64,000 bases of DNA from Asticcacaulis currens (GTDB taxonomy: Bacteria; Pseudomonadota; Alphaproteobacteria; Caulobacterales; Caulobacteraceae), in assembly GCF_028550395.1 (NCBI RefSeq), contig NZ_JAQQKW010000005.1, positions 62,001-126,000 of the forward strand, read 5' to 3'. The translations under genes and the position numbers were made by a program. The notes under the pieces are model-generated. The model had not been told where the DNA came from. It worked only from the letters and a program-made list of their open reading frames with translations, and searched no databases. The first letter of the stretch is position 1. Each line of letters begins with the position of its first letter. Below are positions 36,471 through 46,633 of the stretch, piece after piece.

Positions 36471-37664
36471 ATGACCTTCAAAACCCTTGATGATGTATCC
36501 GACCTTCACGGCAAGACCGCGCTGGTGCGCGTCGATTTCAACGTGCCGGTCGAAGACGGTCGCATCACCGACGACACGCGGCTGAAGGTGGCCTTACCGA
36601 CCATCGAAAAGCTGCAAAAATCAGGCGCGAAAGTAGCGCTTCTGGCGCACTTCGACCGCCCGAAGGGCAAGGTCGTGCCGGAAATGTCGCTGCGGTTCGT
36701 CGCCCCGGCCCTGTCGGCACTGCTGGGCACCACCGTTGCCTTTGCCGATGACTGCGTGGGTGCGGACGCCGCCGATGTCCTGAAACTGTTGCCCGCCGGA
36801 GGCGTGGCCTTGCTCGAAAACGTGCGCTTCCATGCGGGCGAAGAAAAGAACGATCCCGACTTTGCCGCACAACTGGCCGCGCTTGGCGATATCTACGTCA
36901 ATGACGCCTTCTCCGCCGCCCACCGCGCCCACGCCTCGACCGAAGGCGTGGCGAAACTTTTGCCCGCCTATGCCGGGGAGTCGATGCGCCGCGAACTGGA
37001 CGCGCTGAACGCTGCACTGGGCACACCCGTGCGCCCGACCATCGGTATCGTCGGCGGTTCCAAAGTCTCCACCAAGCTCGACCTGCTGAAAAATCTGGTG
37101 GGTAAGCTCGATGCGCTGGCCATCGGCGGCGGCATGGCCAACACCTTCCTCTATGCCCAGGGACACGAAGTCGGCGGCTCCCTCTGCGAAAAAGACCTTA
37201 AGGACACGGCCCTCGAAATCCTGAAAGAGGCCGAAGCCAAAGGCTGCCGCATCCTGCTGCCGCTCGATGTCGTCGTGGCGCAGGACTTCAAGGCGCACGC
37301 GGCCAACCGCACGGTCGATCTGGGGCCCCCCCTCAGCGCTGACGACAAGATTTTTGACGCGGGCCCCAGAACGGTGACGCAACTGAAAGACGTCATCGCC
37401 AACTCCAAAACCCTGATCTGGAACGGGCCTCTGGGTGTGTTCGAACTGCCACCGTTTGACGCCGCGACCGTCGAAGCGGCGAAATTTGCGGCAGAACAAA
37501 CGCAATCGGGTAAGCTGGTCGCCGTGGCTGGTGGCGGCGATACCGTCGCCGCGCTGAACCACGCCGGTGTGGCGCAGGACATGACCTTTGTGTCCACGGC
37601 GGGCGGTGCTTTCCTCGAATGGATGGAAGGCAAGGACTTGCCCGGCGTCTCCGCACTCGGTTAA
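36471..37664 (+). CDS. pgk: phosphoglycerate kinase
   Basis: 397 residues. Substrate-binding VRVDFNVP and hinge/nucleotide features [13 protein letters not shown] and [13 protein letters not shown]. Makes ATP from 1,3-bisphosphoglycerate. The gap to fba (136 bases) holds an imperfect hairpin TCTGGC...GCCAGA. Confidence 0.97.
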   Translation: MTFKTLDDVSDLHGKTALVRVDFNVPVEDGRITDDTRLKVALPTIEKLQKSGAKVALLAHFDRPKGKVVPEMSLRFVAPALSALLGTTVAFADDCVGADAADVLKLLPAGGVALLENVRFHAGEEKNDPDFAAQLAALGDIYVNDAFSAAHRAHASTEGVAKLLPAYAGESMRRELDALNAALGTPVRPTIGIVGGSKVSTKLDLLKNLVGKLDALAIGGGMANTFLYAQGHEVGGSLCEKDLKDTALEILKEAEAKGCRILLPLDVVVAQDFKAHAANRTVDLGPPLSADDKIFDAGPRTVTQLKDVIANSKTLIWNGPLGVFELPPFDAATVEAAKFAAEQTQSGKLVAVAGGGDTVAALNHAGVAQDMTFVSTAGGAFLEWMEGKDLPGVSALG

Positions 37665-37800
37665 GTGAAAAGGCTATCGCTCTGGCGTCAGGGAGCCAGA
37701 AGGACTAATATTTAAATGATTTTCAGACCTTGCGGCCTGAGACCGGAAACCGGCCAGTCCGCAGGGTCCTCACTGAGCATATGAAAGAGGGAAATTTATC

Positions 37801-38841
37801 ATGGCTCGTATCAGTCTGCGCCAGCTTCTCGACCACGCGGCCGAGAACGATTACGGCGTACCGGCCTTCAACATCAACAATATGGAACAGGGGCTGGCCG
37901 TCATGGACGCCGCCCGCAAGGCCGAAAGCCCGGTCATTATTCAGGCGTCGCGCGGTGCGCGCAACTACGCGCACGACATCATGCTGACCAAGATGATCGA
38001 CGCTCTGGTCGAAATCTATCCGGAACTGCCGATCGTCATGCACCAGGACCACGGCAATTCGCCGGCGACCTGCGCCACGGCCATTCAGAACGGCTTTACC
38101 TCGGTGATGATGGACGGCTCGCTGATGGCCGACGCCAAGACGCCCGCCGATTATGAGTACAATGTCAATGTGACCAAGACCGTTGTCGATTTCGCCCACG
38201 CCTGCGGCGTGTCGGTCGAGGGCGAACTGGGCGTGCTGGGCTCGCTGGAAACGGGCATGGGCGAGGCCGAAGACGGCCACGGGGCCGAAGGCGTGCTCGA
38301 CCATTCGCAACTGCTGACCGACCCGGATCAGGCCGTTGATTTTGTGGCCAAAACCAATGTCGATGCCCTGGCGATCGCGATGGGCACCTCGCACGGCGCC
38401 TACAAGTTCTCGCGCAAGCCCGACGGCGAAGTGCTGGCCATGCATGTCATTGCCGAGATCCACAAGCGCCTTCCCAACACCCACCTTGTCATGCACGGCT
38501 CCTCCTCGGTGCCGCAGGAGCTTCAGGACCTGATCAACGCCTTTGGCGGTGAGATGCCGCAAACCTACGGCGTGCCGGTCGAAGAACTGCAAAAGGCCAT
38601 CAAGATCGGCGTGCGCAAGATCAATATCGACACCGATTGCCGCATGGCCATCACCGGCACGATCCGCAAGTTTCTGATCGAAAACCCGGCCAGTTTCGAT
38701 CCGCGGGGCTATCTGAAGCCCGCCAAGGAAGCCATGCAGCAGGTCTGCTATGACCGCTTTGTGCAGTTCGGCACCGCCGGCAATGCCTCGAAGATCAAGG
38801 CCAAGCCTTTGTCGAGCATGGCGAAATACTATCTGGCTTAA
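37801..38841 (+). CDS. fba: class II fructose-bisphosphate aldolase
   Basis: 346 residues. Zinc ligands in [21 protein letters not shown] and the late [18 protein letters not shown] near residue 200 also binds metal. CbbA-type layout. Splits fructose-1,6-bisphosphate into two trioses. AGAGGG lies upstream of the ATG. Confidence 0.96.
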   Translation: MARISLRQLLDHAAENDYGVPAFNINNMEQGLAVMDAARKAESPVIIQASRGARNYAHDIMLTKMIDALVEIYPELPIVMHQDHGNSPATCATAIQNGFTSVMMDGSLMADAKTPADYEYNVNVTKTVVDFAHACGVSVEGELGVLGSLETGMGEAEDGHGAEGVLDHSQLLTDPDQAVDFVAKTNVDALAIAMGTSHGAYKFSRKPDGEVLAMHVIAEIHKRLPNTHLVMHGSSSVPQELQDLINAFGGEMPQTYGVPVEELQKAIKIGVRKINIDTDCRMAITGTIRKFLIENPASFDPRGYLKPAKEAMQQVCYDRFVQFGTAGNASKIKAKPLSSMAKYYLA

Positions 38842-38881
38842 TTTATATCATACCTCCCCCGCGTTCGGGGGACGACTATCG

Positions 38882-38912
38882 AAAAGCGCAGGCCCCACGC
38901 CTGCGCTTTTTT
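38882..38912 (+). terminator. rho-independent terminator of fba
   Basis: AAAAGCGCAGGC-CCCAC-GCCTGCGCTTTTTT; a second small hairpin CCCCCGCGTTCGGGGG precedes it. Confidence 0.92.
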
Positions 38913-39074
38913 GTTTATAAAATTTTGCGGCACCTCTTGAAGCGGCCCCAACCCTCCCCAAATCCATAGACGTAAGACGCCGACACCGGGTCTTTCTGGA
39001 CCGCTTCATCGCCCGTTTCGGGGATGCGCCAGCGCTCCAACCGACAACCCAAGACAGCTCTACGCCGCTGTCGA

Positions 39075-39094
39075 TCTCGCTTTGGATAAGGAGA
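39075..39094 (+). promoter_or_regulatory. ROSE-like RNA thermometer hairpin
   Basis: UCUC-G-CUU (39075-39082) pairs with AAGGAGA (39088-39094) around UGGAU. The anti-SD strand holds UCGCU, the UYGCU motif of ROSE elements, with the G unpaired opposite GG. The masked AAGGAG is the ribosome site of the Hsp20 gene, six bases before its ATG. Confidence 0.7.
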
Positions 39095-39099
39095 CTTTC

Positions 39100-39576
39100 A
39101 TGCGTACTCAAATCGACTTTTCCCCCCTGTACCGCAGCGCCGTTGGCTTTGACCGTCTGGTCAGCCTGCTCGACTCCGCCGCGCGCACCGATACCGCGCC
39201 GGGCTGGCCGCCGTACAATATCGAACGCATCGCCACTGGTACCGATGGGGATGGCGACGCCTACCGCATCGAAATCGCCGTCGCTGGCTTCCGCCCCGAT
39301 CAACTGAATATCGAGGTCAAGGAAAACGTCCTGACCGTCACCGGCAAGAAGGACGCCGAAGACGGGTCACGCACCTTCCTGCATCGCGGTCTGGCCGAAC
39401 GCAGCTTTGAGCGCCGCTTCCAGTTGGCCGACCATATCCGCGTCACCGAAGCTGAACTGGCCAACGGGCTGCTGACCCTTAATCTGGTGGTCGAAATCCC
39501 GGAAGCCAAGAAGCCGAAGCAGATCGCCATCAAGACCTCCGGCAACACCCCGCAGGCGCTGGAAGCCGCAGAGTAA
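39100..39576 (+). CDS. small heat-shock protein (Hsp20/IbpA class A)
   Basis: 158 residues from ATG 39100. Short N-arm (MRTQIDFSPLYRSAVGFDRL), alpha-crystallin domain from YNIER to LNLVVEIPE, then C-terminal tail. An ATP-independent holdase. The start is decided by AAGGAG, which lies in the ROSE-like hairpin, so translation should rise with heat. Confidence 0.94.
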   Translation: MRTQIDFSPLYRSAVGFDRLVSLLDSAARTDTAPGWPPYNIERIATGTDGDGDAYRIEIAVAGFRPDQLNIEVKENVLTVTGKKDAEDGSRTFLHRGLAERSFERRFQLADHIRVTEAELANGLLTLNLVVEIPEAKKPKQIAIKTSGNTPQALEAAE

Positions 39577-39741
39577 GCGTTGTTCTTGCACTGACGGCCG
39601 CTTCGGTCAGCGCGTATCGGTGCCCCTGATCCCTGACCGACCGGGTCGCGTCTCTTGTGTCTCTCTGATGAGGGATGCGACCCGCCCCTTCTTTCTCTCC
39701 CCCTCCGAAACTTCGCCGGAAGCGCCCCTCGCTTCCGGTTT

Positions 39742-40473
39742 TTATGCCGTCTCGGCCTGACGTGCCTCATAGGCCCGGTACATGGCGTCCTCCTGCTCGC
39801 GCCATTGTCTGAGCAGGACCATACGCCGGGTCGGATAACGCTCATCGGCGACGCTCAGGTTGCGGATGCGGTCAGAGCGGAAATGCCGGAAATCCTGCCG
39901 CAATTCGCACCAGCCGACCAGCAGCCGCGCCCGCTCGTAAAAGCCCAGCGCCACGGGCCAGACGATACGCGCCGTCGTGGCCTCCTTTACATCGCTATAG
40001 TCCATGATCAGCTTGCGTTCGGACTTCAGCGCCTGCCGGATCATTTTGAGGTAGCGGTCCTCAAACTCCGTTACCTCGGCGTCCTTCCACGGCGGTGGCA
40101 CCATCAGGCCGGTCGTTTGCAGGCTGTCGCGCATATCGTCGGGCAGAACGGCATTGATCTTGGCCAGCGCATTGACCGCCGCCGCCGAGATGGCCTTGTC
40201 CGTGCGCCCGGCCACCCATTTGACGCCCAACGCAATGGCCTCGATCTCATCGTGCGACAGCATCAGAGGCGGCAGCATGAAACCGGGCCGCAGAAGGAAG
40301 CCCACCCCGGCCTCGGCCTCGATATCGGCCCCCTGCGCGCGCAGGGCATCAACGTCCCGATAGAGGGTGCGCAGCGAGACGTTCAGCTCCTGCGCCAGAC
40401 AGTCACCGGTTACCGGATAGCGGTGCCGGCGCAAAATCTGTAGCAAATTCAAAAGCCGGGCGGCGCGCGACAT
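39742..40473 (-). CDS. YafY-type transcriptional regulator (HTH plus WYL)
   Basis: 243 residues: N-terminal winged helix (LLQILRRHRYPVTGDCLAQELNVSLRTLYRDVDAL) and a WYL domain with the fold's key region WPVALGFYERARLLVGWCELR. WYL proteins sense small molecules or nucleic acids. It is downstream of the lyase gene on the same strand but separated by a repeat and a terminator. Confidence 0.88.
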   Translation of the reverse strand: MSRAARLLNLLQILRRHRYPVTGDCLAQELNVSLRTLYRDVDALRAQGADIEAEAGVGFLLRPGFMLPPLMLSHDEIEAIALGVKWVAGRTDKAISAAAVNALAKINAVLPDDMRDSLQTTGLMVPPPWKDAEVTEFEDRYLKMIRQALKSERKLIMDYSDVKEATTARIVWPVALGFYERARLLVGWCELRQDFRHFRSDRIRNLSVADERYPTRRMVLLRQWREQEDAMYRAYEARQAETA

Positions 40474-40555
40474 ATCCCTTCCCCTGCGTCAGTCCACCTA
40501 CGGACATATCGCAAACAAAGGAACAAAGCAAAAACAAAATCTACAAAGTCGCTAA

Positions 40556-40637
40556 GCGGAATGATTTCTGATCATTCCGCTCAAGCCGCCATTAAGGCGG
40601 CGGCCAAGGCGGCAGAGCCGCCGCCCGGCGAGGGACT
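40556..40637. repeat. triple-hairpin intergenic repeat, copy B (inverted)
   Basis: 82 bp; reverse complement of copy A at 26722 with few changes. Hairpins GCGGAATGAT-TTCTG-ATCATTCCGC, GCCGCC-ATTAA-GGCGGC and GGCGGC-AGA-GCCGCC. In the last, both arms changed together relative to copy A. Confidence 0.88.
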
Positions 40638-40651
40638 GAAAGACAAAAATC

Positions 40652-40689
40652 TGGATCATTTCGTTTCTATAAAGAAACGAAATGATCCA
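40652..40689 (-). terminator. 17-bp perfect palindrome overlapping the lyase stop codon
   Basis: Arms TGGATCATTTCGTTTCT and AGAAACGAAATGATCCA with a four-base loop. Read on the minus strand it is followed by GATTTTTGTC, a terminator. The stop codon (40667-40669) and last seven codons of the lyase lie inside it. Confidence 0.85.
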
Positions 40690-41839
40690 GAGCCTGTTCG
40701 ATATCGGCGATCAGGTCATCGGGGTCTTCGAGGCCGACATAGAGGCGCACATAGCTGCCTTCCAGCGGCGCATGGTCTTCGGGCGTCAGCTTGTGACGGC
40801 CGATAAATTGCGGTTCACAATTGACGGCGAGGCTCTCATAGCCGCCCCACGAAAAACCCAGCCCGAACAGTTTAAGCGCGTTGAGAAAGCGCTGCGAAGC
40901 CGGTTCGCCGTCGCCTTTGAGCACCACCAGGAACAGGCCGTTGGGCGCGCTGAAATCCCGGCGGAAGACGTCGCTGCCCGGATGGCTGTCCAGCCACGGA
41001 TGGACCACGCGGATCACTTCGGGGCGGGTGGTGAGCCATTGCGCCACCTTCAGACCCGCCTCGCCCGACTGTTTGAGACGCAGGTGCAGGGTGCGCAGAC
41101 CGCGCAAGGCCAGATAGGATTCGTCGGCCGAAGTGAAGAAGCCCCACGCCTTGATGGCGTCGTAAATCGCCTTGGCCAGCGCCGGATCATTGACCGCCAC
41201 CGACCCGATCAGCACGTCGGAATGGCCGCCGACATATTTGGTCAGGGCCTGCATGGACATATCGACCCCGTGCGCCAGCGGCTTGAACAGGACGCCCGCC
41301 CCATAGGTGTTGTCGCAGAAGGTCAGGATGCCGCGCGCTTTGGCGGCTTGCGCAATCGCCGGGATGTCCTGAATTTCAAAGGTCAGCGAGCCGGGGCTTT
41401 CGAGATAGATCAGCTTCGTCTTTTCGGTGGCGAGCGCCATCACTTCGTCTGGCGTCGCTGACGGTGCATACCAGGTGACATCGACGCCAAAGCGCGCCAG
41501 TTGCGTATCGAGGAAGCGCCGCACCGGGCGATAGGCCGAATTGACCGCCAGCACATGATCGCCGGCCTTCAGCACCGCGAAGATGGGCAGGGTCTGCGCC
41601 GCCAGTCCGCTGGGCAAGATAAAGGCCTCCTCCGCCCCCTCCAGTTCGGCCAGCAGGCGACACAGTTCGCGCTGCGTCGAAAGGCCTTCGGTGCCATAGG
41701 TCGGCTTGATATCGTCACGATACAGCACCTCGGCGCTTTCCATCAGCACGGTCGATCCGCGCTCGACGCCCGTATTGACGGCGCGGCGGCTGCGGGGCTT
41801 ATCCAGAACCGGGGAGATGACGCGGGTGGTTTCACGCAT
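40667..41839 (-). CDS. metC: cystathionine beta-lyase-like PLP enzyme
   Basis: 390 residues from ATG 41839 (MRETTRVISPV); further in-frame codons to 42040 run into the promoter region. Cys/Met-metabolism PLP fold: YGTEGLSTQREL, FCDNTYGAG and the Schiff-base Lys in ALTKYVGGHSD. Expected to split cystathionine to homocysteine, though gamma-synthase/gamma-lyase activities are related. Divergent from the sulfate importer, which suggests shared sulfur control. Confidence 0.88.
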   Translation of the reverse strand: MRETTRVISPVLDKPRSRRAVNTGVERGSTVLMESAEVLYRDDIKPTYGTEGLSTQRELCRLLAELEGAEEAFILPSGLAAQTLPIFAVLKAGDHVLAVNSAYRPVRRFLDTQLARFGVDVTWYAPSATPDEVMALATEKTKLIYLESPGSLTFEIQDIPAIAQAAKARGILTFCDNTYGAGVLFKPLAHGVDMSMQALTKYVGGHSDVLIGSVAVNDPALAKAIYDAIKAWGFFTSADESYLALRGLRTLHLRLKQSGEAGLKVAQWLTTRPEVIRVVHPWLDSHPGSDVFRRDFSAPNGLFLVVLKGDGEPASQRFLNALKLFGLGFSWGGYESLAVNCEPQFIGRHKLTPEDHAPLEGSYVRLYVGLEDPDDLIADIEQALDHFVSL

Positions 41840-41884
41840 GGGAAGGGCCTTTCGTATACGATGACTGCTCTGCCGCTGAACGGC

Positions 41885-41959
41885 GTCAGGCGCAAGTGAA
41901 GATTGACCGGATCGCAGATTAGAACGACTAATCCGACCTGGCAAAAATCGTCGCCTGAC
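41885..41959. promoter_or_regulatory. nested dyads between metC and sbp
   Basis: GTCAGGCG (41885-41892) and CGCCTGAC (41952-41959) enclose an inner palindrome GATTAG-AACGA-CTAATC (41917-41933), almost concentric. It may be a shared operator or a leader structure. No known riboswitch was recognised. Confidence 0.45.
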
Positions 41960-42081
41960 CAATTGTCGTGGATTTGGCATATGCTGCGTCATGGGGTAGG
42001 CTGTGGCGTTATCAGAAGACGCGCGTAAAATTCCTACCAAATTGCATTCGTAACCGGCCTTTTCCGTACAGGAGACCGACC

Positions 42082-43110
42082 ATGACCCGATCTGTTGCTC
42101 TTTCCCGCCGCTGGCTGCTCAAAGGCGCGGCAGCGGCTGGCCTTACGGGTTCGGCCCTGTCTCTGGCGGCTTGCGGTCAGAGCGGTGAGGTCACGGCCAA
42201 GACCCTGCTCAACGTCTCCTACGACCCGACTCGCGAGCTTTATGTCGCCTACAACAAGCTGTTCGCCACCAAGGTGAAGACGCCGGTAACGGTCAATCAG
42301 AGCCACGGCGGCTCCGGCAAGCAGACGACCGCGGTCATCGAGGGGCTCGATGCCGACATCGTGTCTCTGGCGCTGGCCCACGATATCGACGCCATTGCCG
42401 AAAAAGGCCTGATCAGCGCCGACTGGGCCAAGCGCCTGCCGCACAATTCGACCCCCTACTATTCGACCATCGTGTTTCTGGTGCGCAAAGGTAACCCCAA
42501 GGGCATCAAGGATTGGGGCGATCTGATCAAGCCCGGCATCGGCGTCATTACCCCCAACCCCAAGACCTCGGGCGGAGCGCGCTGGAACTATCTGGCCGCC
42601 TATGGCTGGGCCAAAACCAACGGTCAGGACCCCGCCGTGTATATCGAAGCGCTTTATCGCAATGTGCCGGTGCTCGACACCGGAGCGCGCGGCTCGACCA
42701 CCACCTTCGTGCAGCGCGGTCAGGGCGATGTCCTGCTGGCTTGGGAAAACGAAGCCCTGCTGGCGCTGAAGGACAGCGGCGCCAGGGATTTCGAGATCGT
42801 CTATCCGTCCCTGTCGATCCGCGCCGAGCCGCCGGTCGCCGTGGTGGACAAGAATGTCGATAAGAAGGGCACGCGCGCACTGGCCGAAGCCTATGTGAAG
42901 GGCCTGTTCGACGACGACGCACAAAAGCTGGTTACCGAAAACTTCTACCGCCCGGTCAGCGAAACCGTCGCCGCGCAGTTCACGCAGACGTTCCCGCAAC
43001 TGCGCCTGTTGTCAGTGGACAGCGACTTCGGCGGCTGGAAAAAAGCCCATGCCGATTTCTTTGCGGCGGGCGCGGCCTTCGATGCGCTGCAAGTCAAGCT
43101 GAACAAGTAA
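42082..43110 (+). CDS. sbp: sulfate/thiosulfate-binding lipoprotein
   Basis: 342 residues from ATG 42082 with AGGAGA nine bases upstream. N-terminus has twin arginines (SRRWLLKG) and a lipobox LAAC, so it looks like a Tat-exported lipoprotein rather than the usual free periplasmic protein. Mature part is typical of sulfate-binding proteins ([37 protein letters not shown]). It delivers sulfate to CysTWA, encoded directly after. Confidence 0.93.
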   Translation: MTRSVALSRRWLLKGAAAAGLTGSALSLAACGQSGEVTAKTLLNVSYDPTRELYVAYNKLFATKVKTPVTVNQSHGGSGKQTTAVIEGLDADIVSLALAHDIDAIAEKGLISADWAKRLPHNSTPYYSTIVFLVRKGNPKGIKDWGDLIKPGIGVITPNPKTSGGARWNYLAAYGWAKTNGQDPAVYIEALYRNVPVLDTGARGSTTTFVQRGQGDVLLAWENEALLALKDSGARDFEIVYPSLSIRAEPPVAVVDKNVDKKGTRALAEAYVKGLFDDDAQKLVTENFYRPVSETVAAQFTQTFPQLRLLSVDSDFGGWKKAHADFFAAGAAFDALQVKLNK

Positions 43111-43123
43111 GCCCAAGGCCTTT

Positions 43124-44017
43124 ATGACCGTCAACGCCACCCCCACGCCGGGCGCTGTTCCGCTGGCCACCGAAGGCTACAAGCCGCCCAAGGCGACGCA
43201 CAAGGCGCGCGTCCTGCCGGGCTTTGGCCTGTCGCTGGGCATCACCCTGACCTATCTGTCGCTGATCGTGGTCCTGCCGCTGGCCGCCCTTCTGGCGCGT
43301 CCGTGGGAGCACGGGCTGGACGGTGTGTGGCAAACCATCAGCGATCCGCGCGTGCTGGCCAGCTTGCGCCTGACCTTCACCACCTCGCTTCTGGCGGCAC
43401 TGGTCAATCTGTTTGCCGGGCTGATCGTGGCCTGGGTACTGACGCGCTATGACTTTCCGGGCAAGGGACTGGTCGATGCGCTGGTCGATCTGCCGTTTGC
43501 CCTGCCCACCGCCGTGGCCGGCGTGTCGCTCTGTTCGATGTACGCCGCCAATGGCTGGGTCGGCAGCCTGTTCGCGCCCTTAGGCATCAAGATCGCCTAT
43601 ACGCCGCTGGGCATTTTCGTGGCGCTGGTCTTTGTTGGCCTGCCCTTCATCGTGCGCTCGGTGCAGCCTGTTCTGGCCGAGTTCGATGCCGAGGTCGAAG
43701 AGGCCGCCGCCACTCTGGGGGCCACGCCGCTGCAAACCACCCTGCGCGTCATCCTGCCGTCGCTGGCCCCCGCCCTTCTGACCGGCTTCTCGCTGGCCTT
43801 TGCGCGCGCGGTCGGGGAATACGGTTCGGTCATCTTCATCGCCGGTAACATGCCCTTCGTGTCGGAAATCACGCCCCTGCTGATCGTTATCAAGCTGGAA
43901 GAGTTCGACTATGCCGGGGCGGCCGCCATTGCGGTGGCCATGCTGAGCCTGGCCTTCCTCAGCCTGCTGCTGGTCAATGCCTTGCAACTGCTGCTCTCGC
44001 GCCGGGGACGCGCCTGA
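43124..44017 (+). CDS. cysT: sulfate ABC transporter permease CysT
   Basis: 297 residues, six membrane helices after a 35-residue cytoplasmic tail. The ABC-coupling loop EEAAATLGATPLQTTLRVILPSL is present. It starts 13 bases after the sbp stop. Confidence 0.95.
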   Translation: MTVNATPTPGAVPLATEGYKPPKATHKARVLPGFGLSLGITLTYLSLIVVLPLAALLARPWEHGLDGVWQTISDPRVLASLRLTFTTSLLAALVNLFAGLIVAWVLTRYDFPGKGLVDALVDLPFALPTAVAGVSLCSMYAANGWVGSLFAPLGIKIAYTPLGIFVALVFVGLPFIVRSVQPVLAEFDAEVEEAAATLGATPLQTTLRVILPSLAPALLTGFSLAFARAVGEYGSVIFIAGNMPFVSEITPLLIVIKLEEFDYAGAAAIAVAMLSLAFLSLLLVNALQLLLSRRGRA

Positions 44018-44019
44018 GC

Positions 44020-44865
44020 ATGAGAGCCCGCGCCCCCGAAAAACCCAAGACCCCCGCCGCCTTCCTGCTGATGGCGCTGGCCGCCGTGTGGATGGCGCTG
44101 GTTATCGTCCTGCCGCTGGTCAATGTGCTGGCCGAAGCCTTCAAACAGGGCGTTCAGCCCTATCTGTCGGCGATCGTCCAACCGGACGCCCTCAGCGCCA
44201 TTCGCCTGACCCTGACGGTCGCCGCCATCGCCGTGCCGCTCAATGCCGTTTTCGGTATAGCGGCCGCCTGGTGTGTGACGCGCTTTGACTTTGCGGGTAA
44301 GGGACTGTTGCTGTCGGTGCTCGACCTGCCCTTCACCATCTCGCCGGTCATTTCGGGCATGGTGTGGGTGCTGTTGTTCGGCGCGCACGGCTGGTTCGCC
44401 AGCGTGCTTGAGGCCAGCAATATCAAAATCATCTACGCCCTGCCCGGCCTCGTCATCGCCACCATTCTGGTCACCCTACCCTTCGTGGCGCGCGAGCTGA
44501 TCCCGCTGATGCAGGACCAGGGGACGGACGAAGAAATCGCCGCTGTGACGCTGGGCGCTTCGGGCTGGGATGTCTTCTTTCGCGTGACCCTGCCCAATAT
44601 CAAATGGGCCCTGACCTATGGTGTGCTTCTGTGTACAGCGCGGGCCATGGGCGAATTCGGCGCCGTGTCGGTGGTGTCGGGCCATATCCGCGGCCTGACC
44701 AACACCCTGCCCCTGCACATCGAAGTCCTTTATAACGAGTATGACAGTGTGGGGGCCTTCGGGGCCGCGACGCTGCTGGCTGGTCTGGCGCTTGTGACGC
44801 TGGTCCTGAAAACCCTGCTGGAATGGCGCTTCGGTGACGAACTGGCCGCCAACCGCCGCCACTGA
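44020..44865 (+). CDS. cysW: sulfate ABC transporter permease CysW
   Basis: 281 residues, six helices, coupling loop [19 protein letters not shown]. It starts two bases after the cysT stop. A Gly/Ala stretch ([18 protein letters not shown]) is typical of CysW. Confidence 0.95.
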   Translation: MRARAPEKPKTPAAFLLMALAAVWMALVIVLPLVNVLAEAFKQGVQPYLSAIVQPDALSAIRLTLTVAAIAVPLNAVFGIAAAWCVTRFDFAGKGLLLSVLDLPFTISPVISGMVWVLLFGAHGWFASVLEASNIKIIYALPGLVIATILVTLPFVARELIPLMQDQGTDEEIAAVTLGASGWDVFFRVTLPNIKWALTYGVLLCTARAMGEFGAVSVVSGHIRGLTNTLPLHIEVLYNEYDSVGAFGAATLLAGLALVTLVLKTLLEWRFGDELAANRRH

Positions 44866-44876
44866 TTGAGCTTTAT

Positions 44877-45911
44877 ATGTCCTTAGTCGTCGAAAACATC
44901 ACCAAACGCTTCAGCGACTTCGCCGCGCTCAACGACGTGTCGTTCGAAGCCCAGCCGGGCGAGTTTCTGGCCCTGCTTGGCCCATCGGGTTCGGGCAAGA
45001 CGACGCTTTTGCGCCTGCTAGCCGGGCTCGACCGCCCGGATACGGGCCGTATCGACTTCGACGGCCTCGACTATCTGACGCTGTCGGCCCGCGACCGCCG
45101 CGTCGGCATGGTGTTTCAGTCCTATGCCCTGTTCCGCCACATGACCGTGGCGCAGAACATCGCCTTTGGTCTCAATGTGCGCGCCTCAAAAGACCGCCCG
45201 TCAAAGGCCGAAATTCAGGCAACGGTGCAGCGCCTGCTCAAGCTGATCCAGCTCGAAGACCTCGGCAAGCGCTACCCCAGCCAGCTTTCGGGTGGCCAGC
45301 GGCAGCGGGTGGCACTGGCACGCGCACTGGCCATCAATCCGCGCATCCTGCTGCTCGATGAGCCGTTCGGCGCGCTCGATGCGCTGGTACGCAAGGATCT
45401 GCGCCGCTGGCTGCGCCGCATCCATGATGAAACCGGCGTCACCACCCTCTTCGTCACCCACGATCAGGAAGAGGCGCTCGATCTCGCCGATCGCGTGGTA
45501 GTGCTGAAAGACGGCCAGATCGAACAGATCGGCAAGCCGCTGGAGCTTTATCGCCATCCGCAATCGGCCTTTGTCTTCGATTTTCTCGGCACCTCCAATC
45601 AGGTGCCGGCCAGCCTGTCGGACGGGGTGGCCGATTTCGGCGGCTTCAGCGCCCCGGTCGTCAGCCCCAAGGCGCTCAGCGGCGCGCAGACCGTGCGCTT
45701 TCGCCCCTTCGATACCCACCTGCTCCGCGAAGGACCGGGCTTTGAAGCGAAGGTGCTGTCCCTCCTGCCCGCCGGGGCCAATCTGCGTCTGGAACTGCAA
45801 AGCCCGACGGGTCAAGTGTTTGAAACCCAGCACGCCCACGACTCAGAGGCGTCGGACCTGTGCCTGAACGACACGGTCTATCTGCGCCCGTCCAAGGTCT
45901 ATGCGTTTTAG
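44877..45911 (+). CDS. cysA: sulfate ABC transporter ATPase CysA
   Basis: 344 residues: Walker [15 protein letters not shown] loop, signature [15 protein letters not shown], Walker [13 protein letters not shown] and H loop [10 protein letters not shown]; then a C-terminal TOBE-like domain with RFRPFDTHL. Powers sulfate uptake with CysT and CysW. Confidence 0.96.
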   Translation: MSLVVENITKRFSDFAALNDVSFEAQPGEFLALLGPSGSGKTTLLRLLAGLDRPDTGRIDFDGLDYLTLSARDRRVGMVFQSYALFRHMTVAQNIAFGLNVRASKDRPSKAEIQATVQRLLKLIQLEDLGKRYPSQLSGGQRQRVALARALAINPRILLLDEPFGALDALVRKDLRRWLRRIHDETGVTTLFVTHDQEEALDLADRVVVLKDGQIEQIGKPLELYRHPQSAFVFDFLGTSNQVPASLSDGVADFGGFSAPVVSPKALSGAQTVRFRPFDTHLLREGPGFEAKVLSLLPAGANLRLELQSPTGQVFETQHAHDSEASDLCLNDTVYLRPSKVYAF

Positions 45912-45917
45912 CGCTAT

Positions 45918-45932
45918 CCCCCTAAGAGGGGG
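45918..45932 (+). terminator. short G/C hairpin after cysA
   Basis: CCCCCT-AAG-AGGGGG directly after the cysA stop; no clear T-run, so termination is a guess. Confidence 0.45.
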
Positions 45933-45979
45933 GGCGAAAGACCAGTTAAAGGTAAGATCGGCAAACCGTACCCCAAAAT

Positions 45980-46633
45980 CTACCTGATCAGTTCACTTTT
46001 CACCGTGACCGTGCCGTTGGCCGGGGTGAACGTCATCCGAAAATCGTGTTTGACGTCGCAATAGGCCATTGACCAGATTTCGCTCCAGCCCCCTGTTTCC
46101 GGACGACTTTCGATCCGCGTGTCGTAGAGGCCTGGGAGTTGCTGACAATTGTCAGGTCCATTCGCCCGACGCATCGCCTGCATGGCGTCAAAAGCCAGAC
46201 TTGAGGCCTTGAACTGCGCGTCAATCGAGGCAATGGTTTCGCCGTCTATCAGGAAATCCATATTGGGGAGCGTATTGCGGCGATCGTGCCATGCAAGAAA
46301 ATTATGGCGATAGGTTTTGCCGCAGCCCCTCACCACAACCTTTTCCTTGACCGCGATTAGTATGTCTTCCCCCGCGCCAGACATGGCTTCGCTAGTAAAA
46401 AAATCTACAGATGACCGGTTGTTAGGTAATTCAAAAGGCTCAAAGCCGTCCGAAGTATAGGTAACTTCAGAACAGTTGCCGAAGACCCACTCCCGCCGCA
46501 CAGTGATGCCATCAAGATTCAGATATTGCTCCAGCTTGGCCTTATATGCGAGCTGTCCGTATTTGCCGGTCAGAATCTCTGGTCGGTCGCCCAAGCCCGT
46601 AATGACGACCACTGCCACCGCTATACCTAGCAT
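45980..46633 (-). CDS. hypothetical exported protein
   Basis: 217 residues from ATG 46633, chosen for the strong GGGGAGGAG site seven bases upstream; further in-frame codons to 46759 lack one. Short hydrophobic N-terminus (MLGIAVAVVVITGLG) reads as a signal peptide or anchor. Four cysteines (GNCSEV, VRGCGKT, PDNCQQL, MAYCDV) suggest disulfides. Not recognised. Confidence 0.6.
   Translation of the reverse strand: MLGIAVAVVVITGLGDRPEILTGKYGQLAYKAKLEQYLNLDGITVRREWVFGNCSEVTYTSDGFEPFELPNNRSSVDFFTSEAMSGAGEDILIAVKEKVVVRGCGKTYRHNFLAWHDRRNTLPNMDFLIDGETIASIDAQFKASSLAFDAMQAMRRANGPDNCQQLPGLYDTRIESRPETGGWSEIWSMAYCDVKHDFRMTFTPANGTVTVKSELIR

Noticed and set aside
41840-42040. SAM-type riboswitch before metC
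   Set aside because: I looked for SAM-II core motifs on the minus strand and found none; only dyads are present.
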